64,000 nt of DNA from Streptomyces neyagawaensis (GTDB lineage Bacteria > Actinomycetota > Actinomycetes > Streptomycetales > Streptomycetaceae). Each line of letters begins with the position of its first letter. Position 1 is the first letter of the stretch. Positions 16,597-24,814 of the stretch are shown here, in pieces. The position numbers and the translations under genes are program-made. The stretch lies in the NCBI RefSeq assembly GCF_023516595.1, contig NZ_JAMGBG010000053.1, positions 62,001 through 126,000 on the forward strand. The letters are read 5' to 3'. The notes beneath the pieces are model-generated. The model did no database searches and was not told the DNA's origin. It saw only the letters and a list, made by a program, of their open reading frames with translations.

Positions 16597-17241
16597 TCAG
16601 GCCCCCTTGGCCGCGGTGCGGACCAGGACGAGGCCGCCGTTCGGACCGGGAACCGCGCCCTTGATGAGCAGCAGACCCTTCTCCGCGTCAACGGCGTGGA
16701 CGGTCAGGTTCTGGGTGGTGACCCGCTCGTTGCCCATGCGACCCGCCATGCGGAGGCCCTTGAACACACGGCCCGGGGTGGCGCAGCCACCGATGGAACC
16801 GGGAGAGCGGTGCTTGCGCTGGGTGCCGTGTCCGGCGCCGAGGCCACGGAAGTTGTGACGCTTCATGACACCGGCGAAGCCCTTGCCCTTGCTCTTGCCG
16901 GTGACGTCGACCTTCACGCCGGCCTCGAACACCTCAGCGGTGATCTCCTGGCCCAGCGTGTACTCGGAGGCGTCCGCGGTGCGGATCTCGACGAGGTGGC
17001 GACGGGGGGTGACGTCGGCCTTGGCGAAGTGGCCCTTGAGGGGCTTGTTCACCTTGCGCGGGTCGATCTCGCCGAAGGCGATCTGGACCGACTCGTAGCC
17101 GTCGACGTCGTTGGTACGAACCTGGGTCACGACGTTGGGGCCGGCCTTGACGACGGTGACCGGAACAACACGGTTGTTCTCGTCCCACACCTGCGTCATG
17201 CCGAGCTTCTCGCCCAGGATGCCCTTGATCTGCTTAGCCAT
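16597..17241 (-). CDS. rplC: 50S ribosomal protein L3
   Basis: A 214-residue protein. MAKQIKGILGEKLGMTQVWD fixes the start at 17241. The central loop reaching the peptidyl-transferase centre reads LGAGHGTQRKHRSPGSIGG, then CATPGRVFKG. It follows rpsJ by 16 bases. Confidence 0.98.
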   Translation of the reverse strand: MAKQIKGILGEKLGMTQVWDENNRVVPVTVVKAGPNVVTQVRTNDVDGYESVQIAFGEIDPRKVNKPLKGHFAKADVTPRRHLVEIRTADASEYTLGQEITAEVFEAGVKVDVTGKSKGKGFAGVMKRHNFRGLGAGHGTQRKHRSPGSIGGCATPGRVFKGLRMAGRMGNERVTTQNLTVHAVDAEKGLLLIKGAVPGPNGGLVLVRTAAKGA

Positions 17242-17257
17242 TCTCAGATCACCGCCC

Positions 17258-17566
17258 TCAGAGCTTGATCTCGATGTCGACACCGGCCGGGAGGTCGAGT
17301 CGCATCAGAGAGTCAACGGTCTTGGGGGTGGGGTCGAGAATGTCGATCAGGCGCTTGTGCGTGCGCATCTCGAAGTGCTCGCGCGAGTCCTTGTACTTGT
17401 GCGGCGACTTGATGACGCAGTACACGTTCTTCTCAGTGGGCAGCGGCACCGGGCCCGCGACCGACGCACCAGTGCGGGTCACCGTCTCGACGATCTTCTT
17501 CGCCGAGGAGTCGATGACCTCGTGGTCGTAGGCCTTGAGCCGGATGCGGATCTTCTGTCCCGCCAT
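17258..17566 (-). CDS. rpsJ: 30S ribosomal protein S10 (NusE)
   Basis: A 102-residue protein with MAGQKIRIRLKAYDHEVIDS and the signature EHFEMRTHKRLIDILDPT. S10 is a 30S head protein and, as NusE, a partner of NusB and NusG in coupling and antitermination. It is the first gene of the S10 operon, with a leader of about 370 bases. Confidence 0.99.
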   Translation of the reverse strand: MAGQKIRIRLKAYDHEVIDSSAKKIVETVTRTGASVAGPVPLPTEKNVYCVIKSPHKYKDSREHFEMRTHKRLIDILDPTPKTVDSLMRLDLPAGVDIEIKL

Positions 17567-17945
17567 GGCTACTCAGTAGTCCTGTCTCTTCTAACGCTCT
17601 GGAACCTGGTGTTCCCTGGTCCGTCCTCCGACCCACGCGGTCGGGCGTGTCGCGCTTCCGCTGACACAGATGCCCCTTGTTCGAGCATCCCTTGCGCGGG
17701 AACGCGGCCCTACCGGAACCGCGGGCCGGGGGCGGAGGCCCACCGGGCGCCTGGCCGGCGCCGCGCCACACTTCCCGGAAGATTCCCGTACGTCCGCTCC
17801 AGCGCTGCCGTGAGGCAGTTAGAGCGACGAGTACTGTGGGACTCGCTTCCGGTCCCCCCGGCGGGAGGCGTGCAGCATCAACACTCGACCGAGCAACTCC
17901 GACAGTCTGCCATATGGGGCAGGGCCTCCGCCAATCGAGCCGGAG
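17567..17945 (-). other. Long untranslated leader of the S10 operon
   Basis: If transcription starts just left of the -10 box at 17946-17951, about 370 bases precede the rpsJ ATG. The stretch has no convincing frame on either strand. It contains GC-rich inverted segments (for example around 17695-17765) that could fold. L4-type feedback on an S10 leader is known in other bacteria; here it is only a possibility. Confidence 0.45.
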
Positions 17946-17973
17946 AGATTACCCCGAGAGTGACCGAGGTCAA
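17946..17973 (-). promoter_or_regulatory. S10 operon promoter (rpsJp)
   Basis: On the minus strand TTGACC (rc of 17968-17973), a 16-base spacer and TAATCT (rc of 17946-17951) give one of the best consensus promoters in the window. It points at rpsJ. It lies only about 50 bases from the 19-bp tandem repeat that precedes the divergent gene at 18115. Confidence 0.75.
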
Positions 17974-18019
17974 ACCAGACTCCTGGAGTCGTCGCCGCAC
18001 GGGCCCCCGGCGGCCGTCC

Positions 18020-18095
18020 GGCGGGGGCCGACCCGTTCGGCGGGGGCCGACCCGTTCGGCGGGGGCCGACCCGTTCGGCGGGGGCCGACCCGTTT
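18020..18095 (+). repeat. Four tandem copies of a 19-bp repeat
   Basis: The unit GGCGGGGGCCGACCCGTTC occurs at 18020, 18039, 18058 and 18077 without gaps; the last copy ends in T rather than C. Each unit contains GGGCC/GACCC and a run of five G. The array ends 10 bases before the GTG at 18106, so it fills the promoter or leader region of the plus-strand gene. Because 19 is not a multiple of three, copy changes would shift any frame crossing it. Confidence 0.95.
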
Positions 18096-18114
18096 GAATG
18101 ACACCGTGCATGAC

Positions 18115-19125
18115 ATGTCGTACGCGTTCCGGGTCTCCGTGGACCGTCCCTCCCCCGTGGCCGATCCGCTCTCGCTGGGGCTGCCACCCGACGCCGAGCC
18201 GGCGTCGACGATCCGGCCGCCGACCACGCCCGGCGCGCGGAACGCGCCGATAGGCCGGGTCTTCGCGCCCCGCTCGGGGCTGCCGGGGGTCCGTGAGACG
18301 CCGTCGCCCTTCTGGATCGTCGACGGTACGAGCGACACAGTGTGGTGCTCGGTCCACCCGGTGGCCCCGGGCACCCATGACGTCCGCGCCGCCGACGGCA
18401 CCGTCCTGGCGCGGGTCACCCGCCGCGCCGGCCGGGTCCTGCCGTGGCCGCGCCGGGTCCGCTGGTCCGTGGGGACGGCGGGCACACCGCTGCCGGCCAC
18501 GGGCAGGGAGGGCACCTGGTACGCGTGGCTGCTCCTGGCGGCGACGGCCCCGCTCTGGGCGGTGTGCCTGCTGGTCGTGAAGGTGTACGACCTCCTGAAC
18601 GGCGAGAGCGACGACTACGTGTCCCGCCCCACGCGGACCCGCTGGCGGGTGAAGGGCAGGGGGACGGTCCTGGATTTCCGGGGCCTCGGTGAGAAGACCT
18701 TTCGCTCGGACCCCGGGCGGCTGGACATGCGTATCGCCCATGCCATGGCGATTCTCCGGACCTGGCAGGACAAGGACCGGGTCATGGCCGAACCACGTGG
18801 CGGGAGCGGTCGCGGCGGAGCCGCGCGGAAGATGGCCAAGGAGGACGCCGTGGCGGCGGGAGCCCGTTTTCTGATGACGGAGTGCTACCCGGACCGGGCG
18901 GATTCCGTCGTCATGCTGCCCGACTCGGCCGTCGACTTCGCCTACGGATGGACCGTGCGGTTCGACTTCAGGGAGCACATCGAGACGGGCGACCCCACCA
19001 AGGCCCCGTTCAGCGCCGTGGTCGTGGTCCCGCACGATGGGACACCGGCCCACTTCGCGCCGACGTTCCCGCCCACCGAGACGTACATGACGCTCCGCGC
19101 CACGGGAGCCTGGCCGCCCGCGTAG
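18115..19125 (+). CDS. Membrane protein with YrhB/Imm35-like C-terminal domain
   Basis: A protein of 336 residues from the ATG at 18115; a GTG at 18106 would add three, and neither has a clear ribosome site. The N-terminal 110 residues are Pro-rich and then beta-rich (TVLARVTRRAGRVLPWPRR), recalling LURP-one/scramblase-like folds. One hydrophobic helix follows (WYAWLLLAATAPLWAVCLLV). The last 95 residues, from MAKEDAVAAGARFL through DFAYGWTVRFDF and IETGDP to TETYMTLRATG, match the layout of YrhB/Imm35 domains, which are often found as immunity proteins. No toxin gene is adjacent. Function unknown. The 19-bp repeats lie just upstream. Confidence 0.75.
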   Translation: MSYAFRVSVDRPSPVADPLSLGLPPDAEPASTIRPPTTPGARNAPIGRVFAPRSGLPGVRETPSPFWIVDGTSDTVWCSVHPVAPGTHDVRAADGTVLARVTRRAGRVLPWPRRVRWSVGTAGTPLPATGREGTWYAWLLLAATAPLWAVCLLVVKVYDLLNGESDDYVSRPTRTRWRVKGRGTVLDFRGLGEKTFRSDPGRLDMRIAHAMAILRTWQDKDRVMAEPRGGSGRGGAARKMAKEDAVAAGARFLMTECYPDRADSVVMLPDSAVDFAYGWTVRFDFREHIETGDPTKAPFSAVVVVPHDGTPAHFAPTFPPTETYMTLRATGAWPPA

Positions 19126-19141
19126 GACCGCGGGTTCGCGC

Positions 19142-19876
19142 TCAGCCGCGTACCGACGTGCGTTCCGCCCCGGCGACCAGGTGGGCCGTGCCCAGGCCGA
19201 GGGCGATCGCGGCGGGCAGGAACAGGACGACCGCCGGGGCGGCCGTCCCGTCGAGGAGCCAGGCACCGAGCACGCCGCCGGTGAACATCGCGCCGACCGA
19301 CGCGAGACGGCGTCTCTCGTGCCGGGGGCCCGAGCCGATCCGGGTGTCGGCGATCGGCGGGAGGGCGCTGAGGAGGGCGGTCAGGGCACGGGTGGACAGG
19401 GTGGTGGGCACGTCCGGGACCGACGCCCTGAGCGCGGTGACGTTGCGGAGCCCCATGGCGGCGGCCACCAGCGCGATCACCGCGAGGTGGCGGCCCGTCA
19501 GCGGTTCGCCCGGCGCGGTCGGCGCGGTCGGCGCGTGGACGCCGGTGCGCCACGCGACCAGGGCGCCCACCCCCAGCAGCGCCCCCTCGGCGAGCAGCGC
19601 GACAACGAACCAGCGGCCGCCCCGCCGGTCCACCCCCGACTCCACCCGGGAGCCGAGCACCGTGCCCACCGCGAAGCCGACGAGCGAGACACCGGACGCG
19701 GCCGGGGAGAGGTCGGCGGCGCCTGTGAGCGCGAAGGCGAGGAAGAGGAGGTTGCCCGTCTGCACCGCGGTGAACACCGGGCCCAGCACGAGAAAGCTCA
19801 CGGCCTCGATCATGCCGGTGGTCAGGGTGAGCACCAACATCACCGAGGTGAGGACGGCACCCGCTCTGGGTTTCAT
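19142..19876 (-). CDS. YoaK/DUF1275 family membrane protein
   Basis: A 244-residue integral membrane protein with about six hydrophobic segments. The family block TLTTGMIEAVSFLVLGPVFT and TAVQTGNLLFLAFALTG near the N-terminus, and GLRNVTALRASVPDVPTTLS in the middle, identify DUF1275 (YoaK). The biochemical role of the family is not established. It converges with the 18115 gene (16-base gap) and diverges from the RNA repair operon, with 200 bases between. Confidence 0.85.
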   Translation of the reverse strand: MKPRAGAVLTSVMLVLTLTTGMIEAVSFLVLGPVFTAVQTGNLLFLAFALTGAADLSPAASGVSLVGFAVGTVLGSRVESGVDRRGGRWFVVALLAEGALLGVGALVAWRTGVHAPTAPTAPGEPLTGRHLAVIALVAAAMGLRNVTALRASVPDVPTTLSTRALTALLSALPPIADTRIGSGPRHERRRLASVGAMFTGGVLGAWLLDGTAAPAVVLFLPAAIALGLGTAHLVAGAERTSVRG

Positions 19877-20076
19877 GGCGGGACCCTAGGTCCCGTTAAT
19901 CCGTTGGCCCGCCGTCGCCACGCGCTCCTACGCTGATCAGGCGCGCCCGCACGGCGACCGGGGCGACCGGAGCCGGTCGCCCCGTACGGGGCAGGGCGGC
20001 TGGGCGGTCGTCCTGTGGGGGCAGGACGCGGCTGGTCGGAGGGTCCGGGCGGCGCTCGGGCGGGGGAACATCCATC

Positions 20077-21912
20077 ATGCGTACGCACTATCCGCGGACC
20101 CGGCATCTGCCCTGGTCCCCCGGCGCGACGGCCGACGATCTCCGGGTCACGGATCTGTCCGGGCTGCGCGGGCGCGAGGTCGTCGTCACCGAGAAGCTCG
20201 ACGGCGAGAACACGACGCTGTACGCCGACGGCCTCCACGCCCGGTCGCTCGACTCCGCCCACCACCCCTCCCGCACCTGGGTCAAGGCGCTCCAGGCGCG
20301 GGTCGGGCCGTACATCCCCGAGGGGTGGCGGGTGTGCGGGGAGAACATGTTCGCCCGGCACTCGCTCGCGTACGAGGACCTGGAGAGCTGGTTCTACGGC
20401 TTCTCGGTGTGGGACGCCGAGGGCCGCTGCCTCGACTGGGACCGCACGGTCCGCTTTCTGCGGGGGCTCGGGATCCCGGTGCCGCGGGTGCTGTGGCGGG
20501 GCGAGTTCGACGAGCGTGCGCTCCGGGCGCTGCGGCTGGACCTCGCACGGCAGGAGGGGTACGTCGTCCGGGTCGCGGACGGTTTCGGCGCGGCGGAGTT
20601 CGGGGCGCGCGTGGCCAAGTGGGTGCGGGCCGGGCACGTCCGGACGGACACGCACTGGATGCACGCGGCGGTCGTCGAGAACGGGCTGGGCGCGCGGGCC
20701 GCCCTGTGGGACGTGCGCTCGGGGGTCGCTGTCGACGCGGCGGCGCTGGCGGAGGCGGTCGGGCTGTCCGGTGCGGGGGAATCGGGGGACGCGGGGGAAG
20801 TCGGGGACGCGGGGGCTCTCGCACGGTTCGACGCGACCGGGTTCACCGGGGACGACCGGCTCGTCGGGGCCCTCGCCGCGCTGCTGCACACCCGGCACGG
20901 GCAGCGGGGGTGGCTCGCGGCACGGCTCGCCGGGGTGGTGGGCCTGCCGGTCGCGCGGCGGGTGGCGGATCTCGTCGGGCTGCACCCGGCGCTGCACCGG
21001 CCGTATCCGGACGAGGACCGGCGGACGGGCCTGGTGCGGATGGCGTACGCCGCCGACCTCGGGCTGTTGCACGCGGTCGCCCGGGCCACCGCGGACACGG
21101 ACGAGGCGCGGGAGCAGGTGGAGTGGTCCGCGCTGCACGCGGAGGAGGTCGGCCGCCCGGAGTGGGACGCGCTGCGGGCCGCCTTCGCCGACCTGCCCGC
21201 CGACGCGGCCGCCCGCTGCCGGGCCGAGGCCCGGGAGGCGTACGCGCGGGGGCGGATCAGCGCGATCGCGGGGGACGGCGGGAGCGAGGCAATCGGCGGA
21301 AGCGACCGAATCGGTGGGAGCGATGGAACTGGCGCATGCGCTGGTGACGCCTCGCTCGTCGGGGACGGTTGGCCCGGTCGGCCTGAGGGCCCGCGGCGGG
21401 CGGTCTCCGCGGAGGCCGTGGCCGCGACCTGGCGGTGGCGGGCGGGTGACTTCCCGAAGCTGATCCAGCTGGTGGGGCCGGCGGGCAGCGGCAAGAGCAC
21501 GTTCGGGCGGGAGCTGCCCGGGGTGGACGCGTACGTCTCGCTGGACGAGTTGCGCGCGGGCCGGGGTGCGCGCGCCGATCAGCGGGCCAACGCGGAGGTG
21601 CTGCGCGCGGGGCTCGACCGGCTGGACGCGGCGCTGGCCGCCGGGGGGACGGTGGTGTGGGACGCCACGTCGCTCACCCGGCAGCAGCGCTCGCTCGTGC
21701 ACGCGGTCGCCCACCGCCGGGACGCCCTGCTCACCCATGCCGTGGTCCTCGTCGACGAGGACGAGCTGGTGCGGCGCAACGCCCACCGCGAGCACCCGGT
21801 GCCGGCGGATGTGCTCACCGCGCAGGTGCGCCGGTTCAGCCCGCCGTACCCGGGCGACGCCCATCGCACCTGGTACATCGGGGCGCGTGGGACCGTAGAG
21901 GAAGAGGTCTGA
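20077..21912 (+). CDS. RNA ligase-polynucleotide kinase fusion
   Basis: A 611-residue RNA repair enzyme. The first ~230 residues form an ATP-dependent nucleotidyltransferase: motif I TEKLDGENTT with the adenylated lysine K40, motif III CGENMF (88-92), motif IIIa FYGFSVWD, motif IV EGYVVR (160-165) and motif V VAKWVR with K181. A helical region (about 250-450) of unknown role follows; no HD signature was seen. The C-terminal domain has a P-loop GPAGSGKST (467-475) and WDATSLTRQQR (D529), as in T4-Pnkp-like 5' kinases. It should phosphorylate 5'-OH ends and seal RNA nicks or breaks. The next gene starts 4 bases later and supplies other end-healing domains. The ribosome site is weak (GGGGGAAC). 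Confidence 0.9.
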   Translation: MRTHYPRTRHLPWSPGATADDLRVTDLSGLRGREVVVTEKLDGENTTLYADGLHARSLDSAHHPSRTWVKALQARVGPYIPEGWRVCGENMFARHSLAYEDLESWFYGFSVWDAEGRCLDWDRTVRFLRGLGIPVPRVLWRGEFDERALRALRLDLARQEGYVVRVADGFGAAEFGARVAKWVRAGHVRTDTHWMHAAVVENGLGARAALWDVRSGVAVDAAALAEAVGLSGAGESGDAGEVGDAGALARFDATGFTGDDRLVGALAALLHTRHGQRGWLAARLAGVVGLPVARRVADLVGLHPALHRPYPDEDRRTGLVRMAYAADLGLLHAVARATADTDEAREQVEWSALHAEEVGRPEWDALRAAFADLPADAAARCRAEAREAYARGRISAIAGDGGSEAIGGSDRIGGSDGTGACAGDASLVGDGWPGRPEGPRRAVSAEAVAATWRWRAGDFPKLIQLVGPAGSGKSTFGRELPGVDAYVSLDELRAGRGARADQRANAEVLRAGLDRLDAALAAGGTVVWDATSLTRQQRSLVHAVAHRRDALLTHAVVLVDEDELVRRNAHREHPVPADVLTAQVRRFSPPYPGDAHRTWYIGARGTVEEEV

Positions 21913-21916
21913 GGAC

Positions 21917-24793
21917 GTGCGTACGAGCGAGGAGATCTACCACCGGGTGCGCTGGGACGCCCGCTTCGACCCGGCCCGCTTCGTGCTGGGCGTGATGCAG
22001 CGGGGCGCCGACCCCAAGCGCGTCCCGCTGCCCGCCTTCGTGCCGGGCGGCGAGATCCCGTGGCACCGGGTGCTGTTCTTCGAGGCCGACGGCGAGGTGG
22101 TGTGGGACCGGACCACCGGCGTGGACCGCATCGACGCGACGGACGCCGGGCGCGTACGGGAGGCCCGGCGGCTGCGGGCGCCGTTCTTCACGCCCCGCAC
22201 GCCCTACGTCTGGGACGCCGCCGACGAGGGCTGGATACCCGCGCCGCCGGTGGCCACGACCGCCCCCGCCGACCGGGCCTCGGGTCAGCCGGCCGGCACC
22301 GTACGCGTCCTGACCTGGAACACCCTCTGGGACCGGTACGACGCCGACCGCATCGACAGTGCCCGGCGGCGGCCGGCGCTGGTGCGTGCGTTGCGCGACG
22401 CCGACGCGGACGTGATCGCGTTGCAGGAGGTCGAGGCGGAGCTGCTGGCCATGCTGCTGCGGGAGCCCTGGCTCCGGGCGGGCTGGACGCTCGGCACGGA
22501 CCCCGGCGACCGTGACGTGGACGAGTGCGGTCTGCTGCTCCTGAGCCGGCTGCCGGTGCGGGAGGCGGCCCATCACGCGCTGGGCCCGCACAAGGGAGTG
22601 ACCGCCGTGGTCGTGGAGACGGCCGCCGGTCCCCTGGCCGTGGCGGCGACCCATCTCAGCAGCGACCACTCCGTGGACGGCGCCGGTCGCCGTACGGCCG
22701 AACTGGCCCGTATCGCCGAGGGGTTGGCCGGTGTGGACGCCGAGCTGGTCCTCCTGGGCGACTTCAACGACGGCGGGGACACCCCGCAGATCACCCTCGG
22801 GATGCGGGACGCGTGGAGCGAGGCGCACGGCCCCGGCGACACGACCCCGACCTTCGACCCCGGCGCCAACCCCCTCGCCGCGATCTCCTCCCTCAGCGGC
22901 CGGGCCTCCCGGCTGGACCGGGTGCTGCTCCGCCCGGCGGGCGACGGCCTGCGGGTGGGCCGGGCCGAGCTGTACGGCGACCGGCCCACGACGGACGGTC
23001 TCCACATCTCCGACCACTACGCGGTACGGGTCGATCTGGACCTGACCACGGATCACTCCGCATCGGCAGGTGACCCGGCCGGGGTGACCACCGACGTCTG
23101 CGACGCCCCGGCGACGGCGCGCACGGCGCTGGCGTGGCTGCCGCCGGAGGAGCTGTGGCCACCGCTCCAGGACATCCGCCGGAAGCACGACCCGCAGATC
23201 CACCGCTGGCCCCCGCACGTCAACCTCCTCTTCGGCTTCGTACCGGAACACGCCTTTGAACAGGCGGCGGCCGTGCTGGCGTCGGCGCCGACCGCCGCGT
23301 TCGACGCCCGGTTGGAGGGCGTGCACTGGTTCGGGCACCGGGAGCACGCGACGGTCTGGCTGGACCCGGCGGCGGCCGGCGAGGAGCCGTGGGCCGAGCT
23401 GCACCGCACCCTGGTGAGCCGCTTCCCCCGTTGCCGGGGCCGCCGCGACGGCTTCACCCCGCACCTCAGCCTGGGCCGCACCACCGACCCGAACACCCTG
23501 GCCGCCGACTGCGCCGACCGGCTCACGCCGCTGCCGGCCCGGGTCGACCGGCTGGCCCTCCTGTCGAGGCGCGGCGACGAACCGATGCGCGTACGGGCGT
23601 GGGTGACGCTGGGAAGCGGCGAGGTCTGCTGGGCACGGGAGGAGCCCCTGCCCTCCGGACAGCCGGGCGCGGGCGCGGTGGCCGACACGGCGGTGGCCGA
23701 CACGGCCGTGGCTGACGGCCTCGCCCGCCGGATCGCCGCGGCCCTCCCCCACGGCGTCGTCCACGTCGTCGGCTCCCGGCGCATGGGCTGTGCGCTGCCG
23801 GGCGCCGACCTGGACCTGGTCGCGGCCCTCCCCGGCGCCGTCGAACTCGCCGCTCTGCGGGCGGAGTTGGTGGCCGCGTTCCCGGAGGCGACCGGTGTAC
23901 GGGAGGTGGTGGGAGCCCGGGTGCCGGGGTTGCGACTGCGCCTCGACGGGATGGACGTCGACCTGGTGATCGTGGCCACCGGCTCGCTGGACCCCGCCGA
24001 GGCGGTGGCCCGCCGGGACGAGCTGGGCGAGGCGGCGGCGATCGCGCTCAGCGCGGTGAGTGACGCCCACGCGGTCCTCGCCTCGGTGGGCCCCCACCGG
24101 GCGGCCTTCGCCCGACTGGCCACGCAGGTCAAGGCGTGGGCGAAGGCCCGGGGGCTCGACTCCGCACCGTTCGGCGGCGTACCGGGGCTGGCCTGGACCG
24201 TCCTGGCGGCCCGCACGGCAAGCGAGGCCGGTGACGTGCCGTCGGCCGACCTCCTGCGGCACTTCTTCGCGACGTGGGCGGCGTGGGACTGGCGAGAGCC
24301 GGTGGGCGGGGCGCAGACGGTGGGTGGTGGGGCGGAGCGGTCCCCCCATCCCCTCACCATCACCACCCCCTCGCCCCCGATCCGCCCCTGCACGGATCAG
24401 GTCACGGCGGGCATGCGGGACCTGATCACACAGGAGCTGTTCCGAGCCTGGGAGTTGCTGGAGGAGGGCCGCCATTGGTCCGACGTCCTCACCCCTCCCC
24501 CGCTCCACCGCCGCCACGCCGCCTGGGCGGTCGTGACGGTGGGCGGGGGCGCGGACGAGGGCCGGGTACGGGGCAGGATGCGGGCCCTGATCGCCGATCT
24601 CGCCGAGACGGCCCCCGGGTGCCACGCCTGGCCCCGCCCCTTCGGAACGGCCCCCGCCCGCTTCGCCATCGGCCTGGGTCCGACCCCACCGCCCGCCGAC
24701 GCGCTGACCGCCGTGGCGGAACGCCGGCTACGCGGTCTGGACGGGGTCACGCTCACCCGGGCCGAGGGAGGCGAGGTGCCGACCCTGTACTGA
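21917..24793 (+). CDS. Multidomain RNA-end processing protein (MJ1316-EEP-2H-poly(A) polymerase)
   Basis: A 958-residue protein from a GTG at 21917. Domain order: (1) residues ~1-80, MJ1316/DUF504 RNA-end recognition (IPWHRVLFFEADGEVVWDR); (2) ~128-378, endonuclease/exonuclease/phosphatase fold with N135, E171, GDFND (281-285) and SDHY (H366); (3) ~400-565, 2H phosphoesterase with HVN (434-436) and HLS (516-518), able to act on 2',3'-cyclic ends; (4) ~600-800, poly(A)-polymerase-like nucleotidyltransferase with GS (619-620), D631/D633 and D680/D682; (5) ~860-958, an RNA-binding-like C-terminus. It probably trims, heals or tails 3' ends for the upstream kinase-ligase. Such combinations are known from surveys of RNA repair, but biochemical work on this architecture is, to my knowledge, scant. 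Confidence 0.9.
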   Translation: MRTSEEIYHRVRWDARFDPARFVLGVMQRGADPKRVPLPAFVPGGEIPWHRVLFFEADGEVVWDRTTGVDRIDATDAGRVREARRLRAPFFTPRTPYVWDAADEGWIPAPPVATTAPADRASGQPAGTVRVLTWNTLWDRYDADRIDSARRRPALVRALRDADADVIALQEVEAELLAMLLREPWLRAGWTLGTDPGDRDVDECGLLLLSRLPVREAAHHALGPHKGVTAVVVETAAGPLAVAATHLSSDHSVDGAGRRTAELARIAEGLAGVDAELVLLGDFNDGGDTPQITLGMRDAWSEAHGPGDTTPTFDPGANPLAAISSLSGRASRLDRVLLRPAGDGLRVGRAELYGDRPTTDGLHISDHYAVRVDLDLTTDHSASAGDPAGVTTDVCDAPATARTALAWLPPEELWPPLQDIRRKHDPQIHRWPPHVNLLFGFVPEHAFEQAAAVLASAPTAAFDARLEGVHWFGHREHATVWLDPAAAGEEPWAELHRTLVSRFPRCRGRRDGFTPHLSLGRTTDPNTLAADCADRLTPLPARVDRLALLSRRGDEPMRVRAWVTLGSGEVCWAREEPLPSGQPGAGAVADTAVADTAVADGLARRIAAALPHGVVHVVGSRRMGCALPGADLDLVAALPGAVELAALRAELVAAFPEATGVREVVGARVPGLRLRLDGMDVDLVIVATGSLDPAEAVARRDELGEAAAIALSAVSDAHAVLASVGPHRAAFARLATQVKAWAKARGLDSAPFGGVPGLAWTVLAARTASEAGDVPSADLLRHFFATWAAWDWREPVGGAQTVGGGAERSPHPLTITTPSPPIRPCTDQVTAGMRDLITQELFRAWELLEEGRHWSDVLTPPPLHRRHAAWAVVTVGGGADEGRVRGRMRALIADLAETAPGCHAWPRPFGTAPARFAIGLGPTPPPADALTAVAERRLRGLDGVTLTRAEGGEVPTLY

Positions 24794-24814
24794 CCCGACC
24801 CCGCACCGAGGCGG

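Noticed and set aside
18020..18095. The 19-bp repeats as a CRISPR array
   Set aside because: The units touch one another without spacers and no cas gene is present.
17677..18114. Extending the 18115 gene upstream in frame to 17677
   Set aside because: The extension crosses the S10 promoter and leader and the 19-bp array, and reads as Arg/Pro/Gly low-complexity sequence. The protein-like part starts at 18106-18115.
22573..23007. Ser/Pro/Arg-rich minus-strand frames inside the MJ1316-EEP gene
   Set aside because: They are third-frame shadows. The plus strand carries the EEP catalytic residues across the same interval.
19873..24625. Long minus-strand frames (663 and 929 codons) opposite the RNA repair genes
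   Set aside because: They are Arg/Pro/Gly-rich, without motifs. The plus-strand frames carry complete catalytic motifs.
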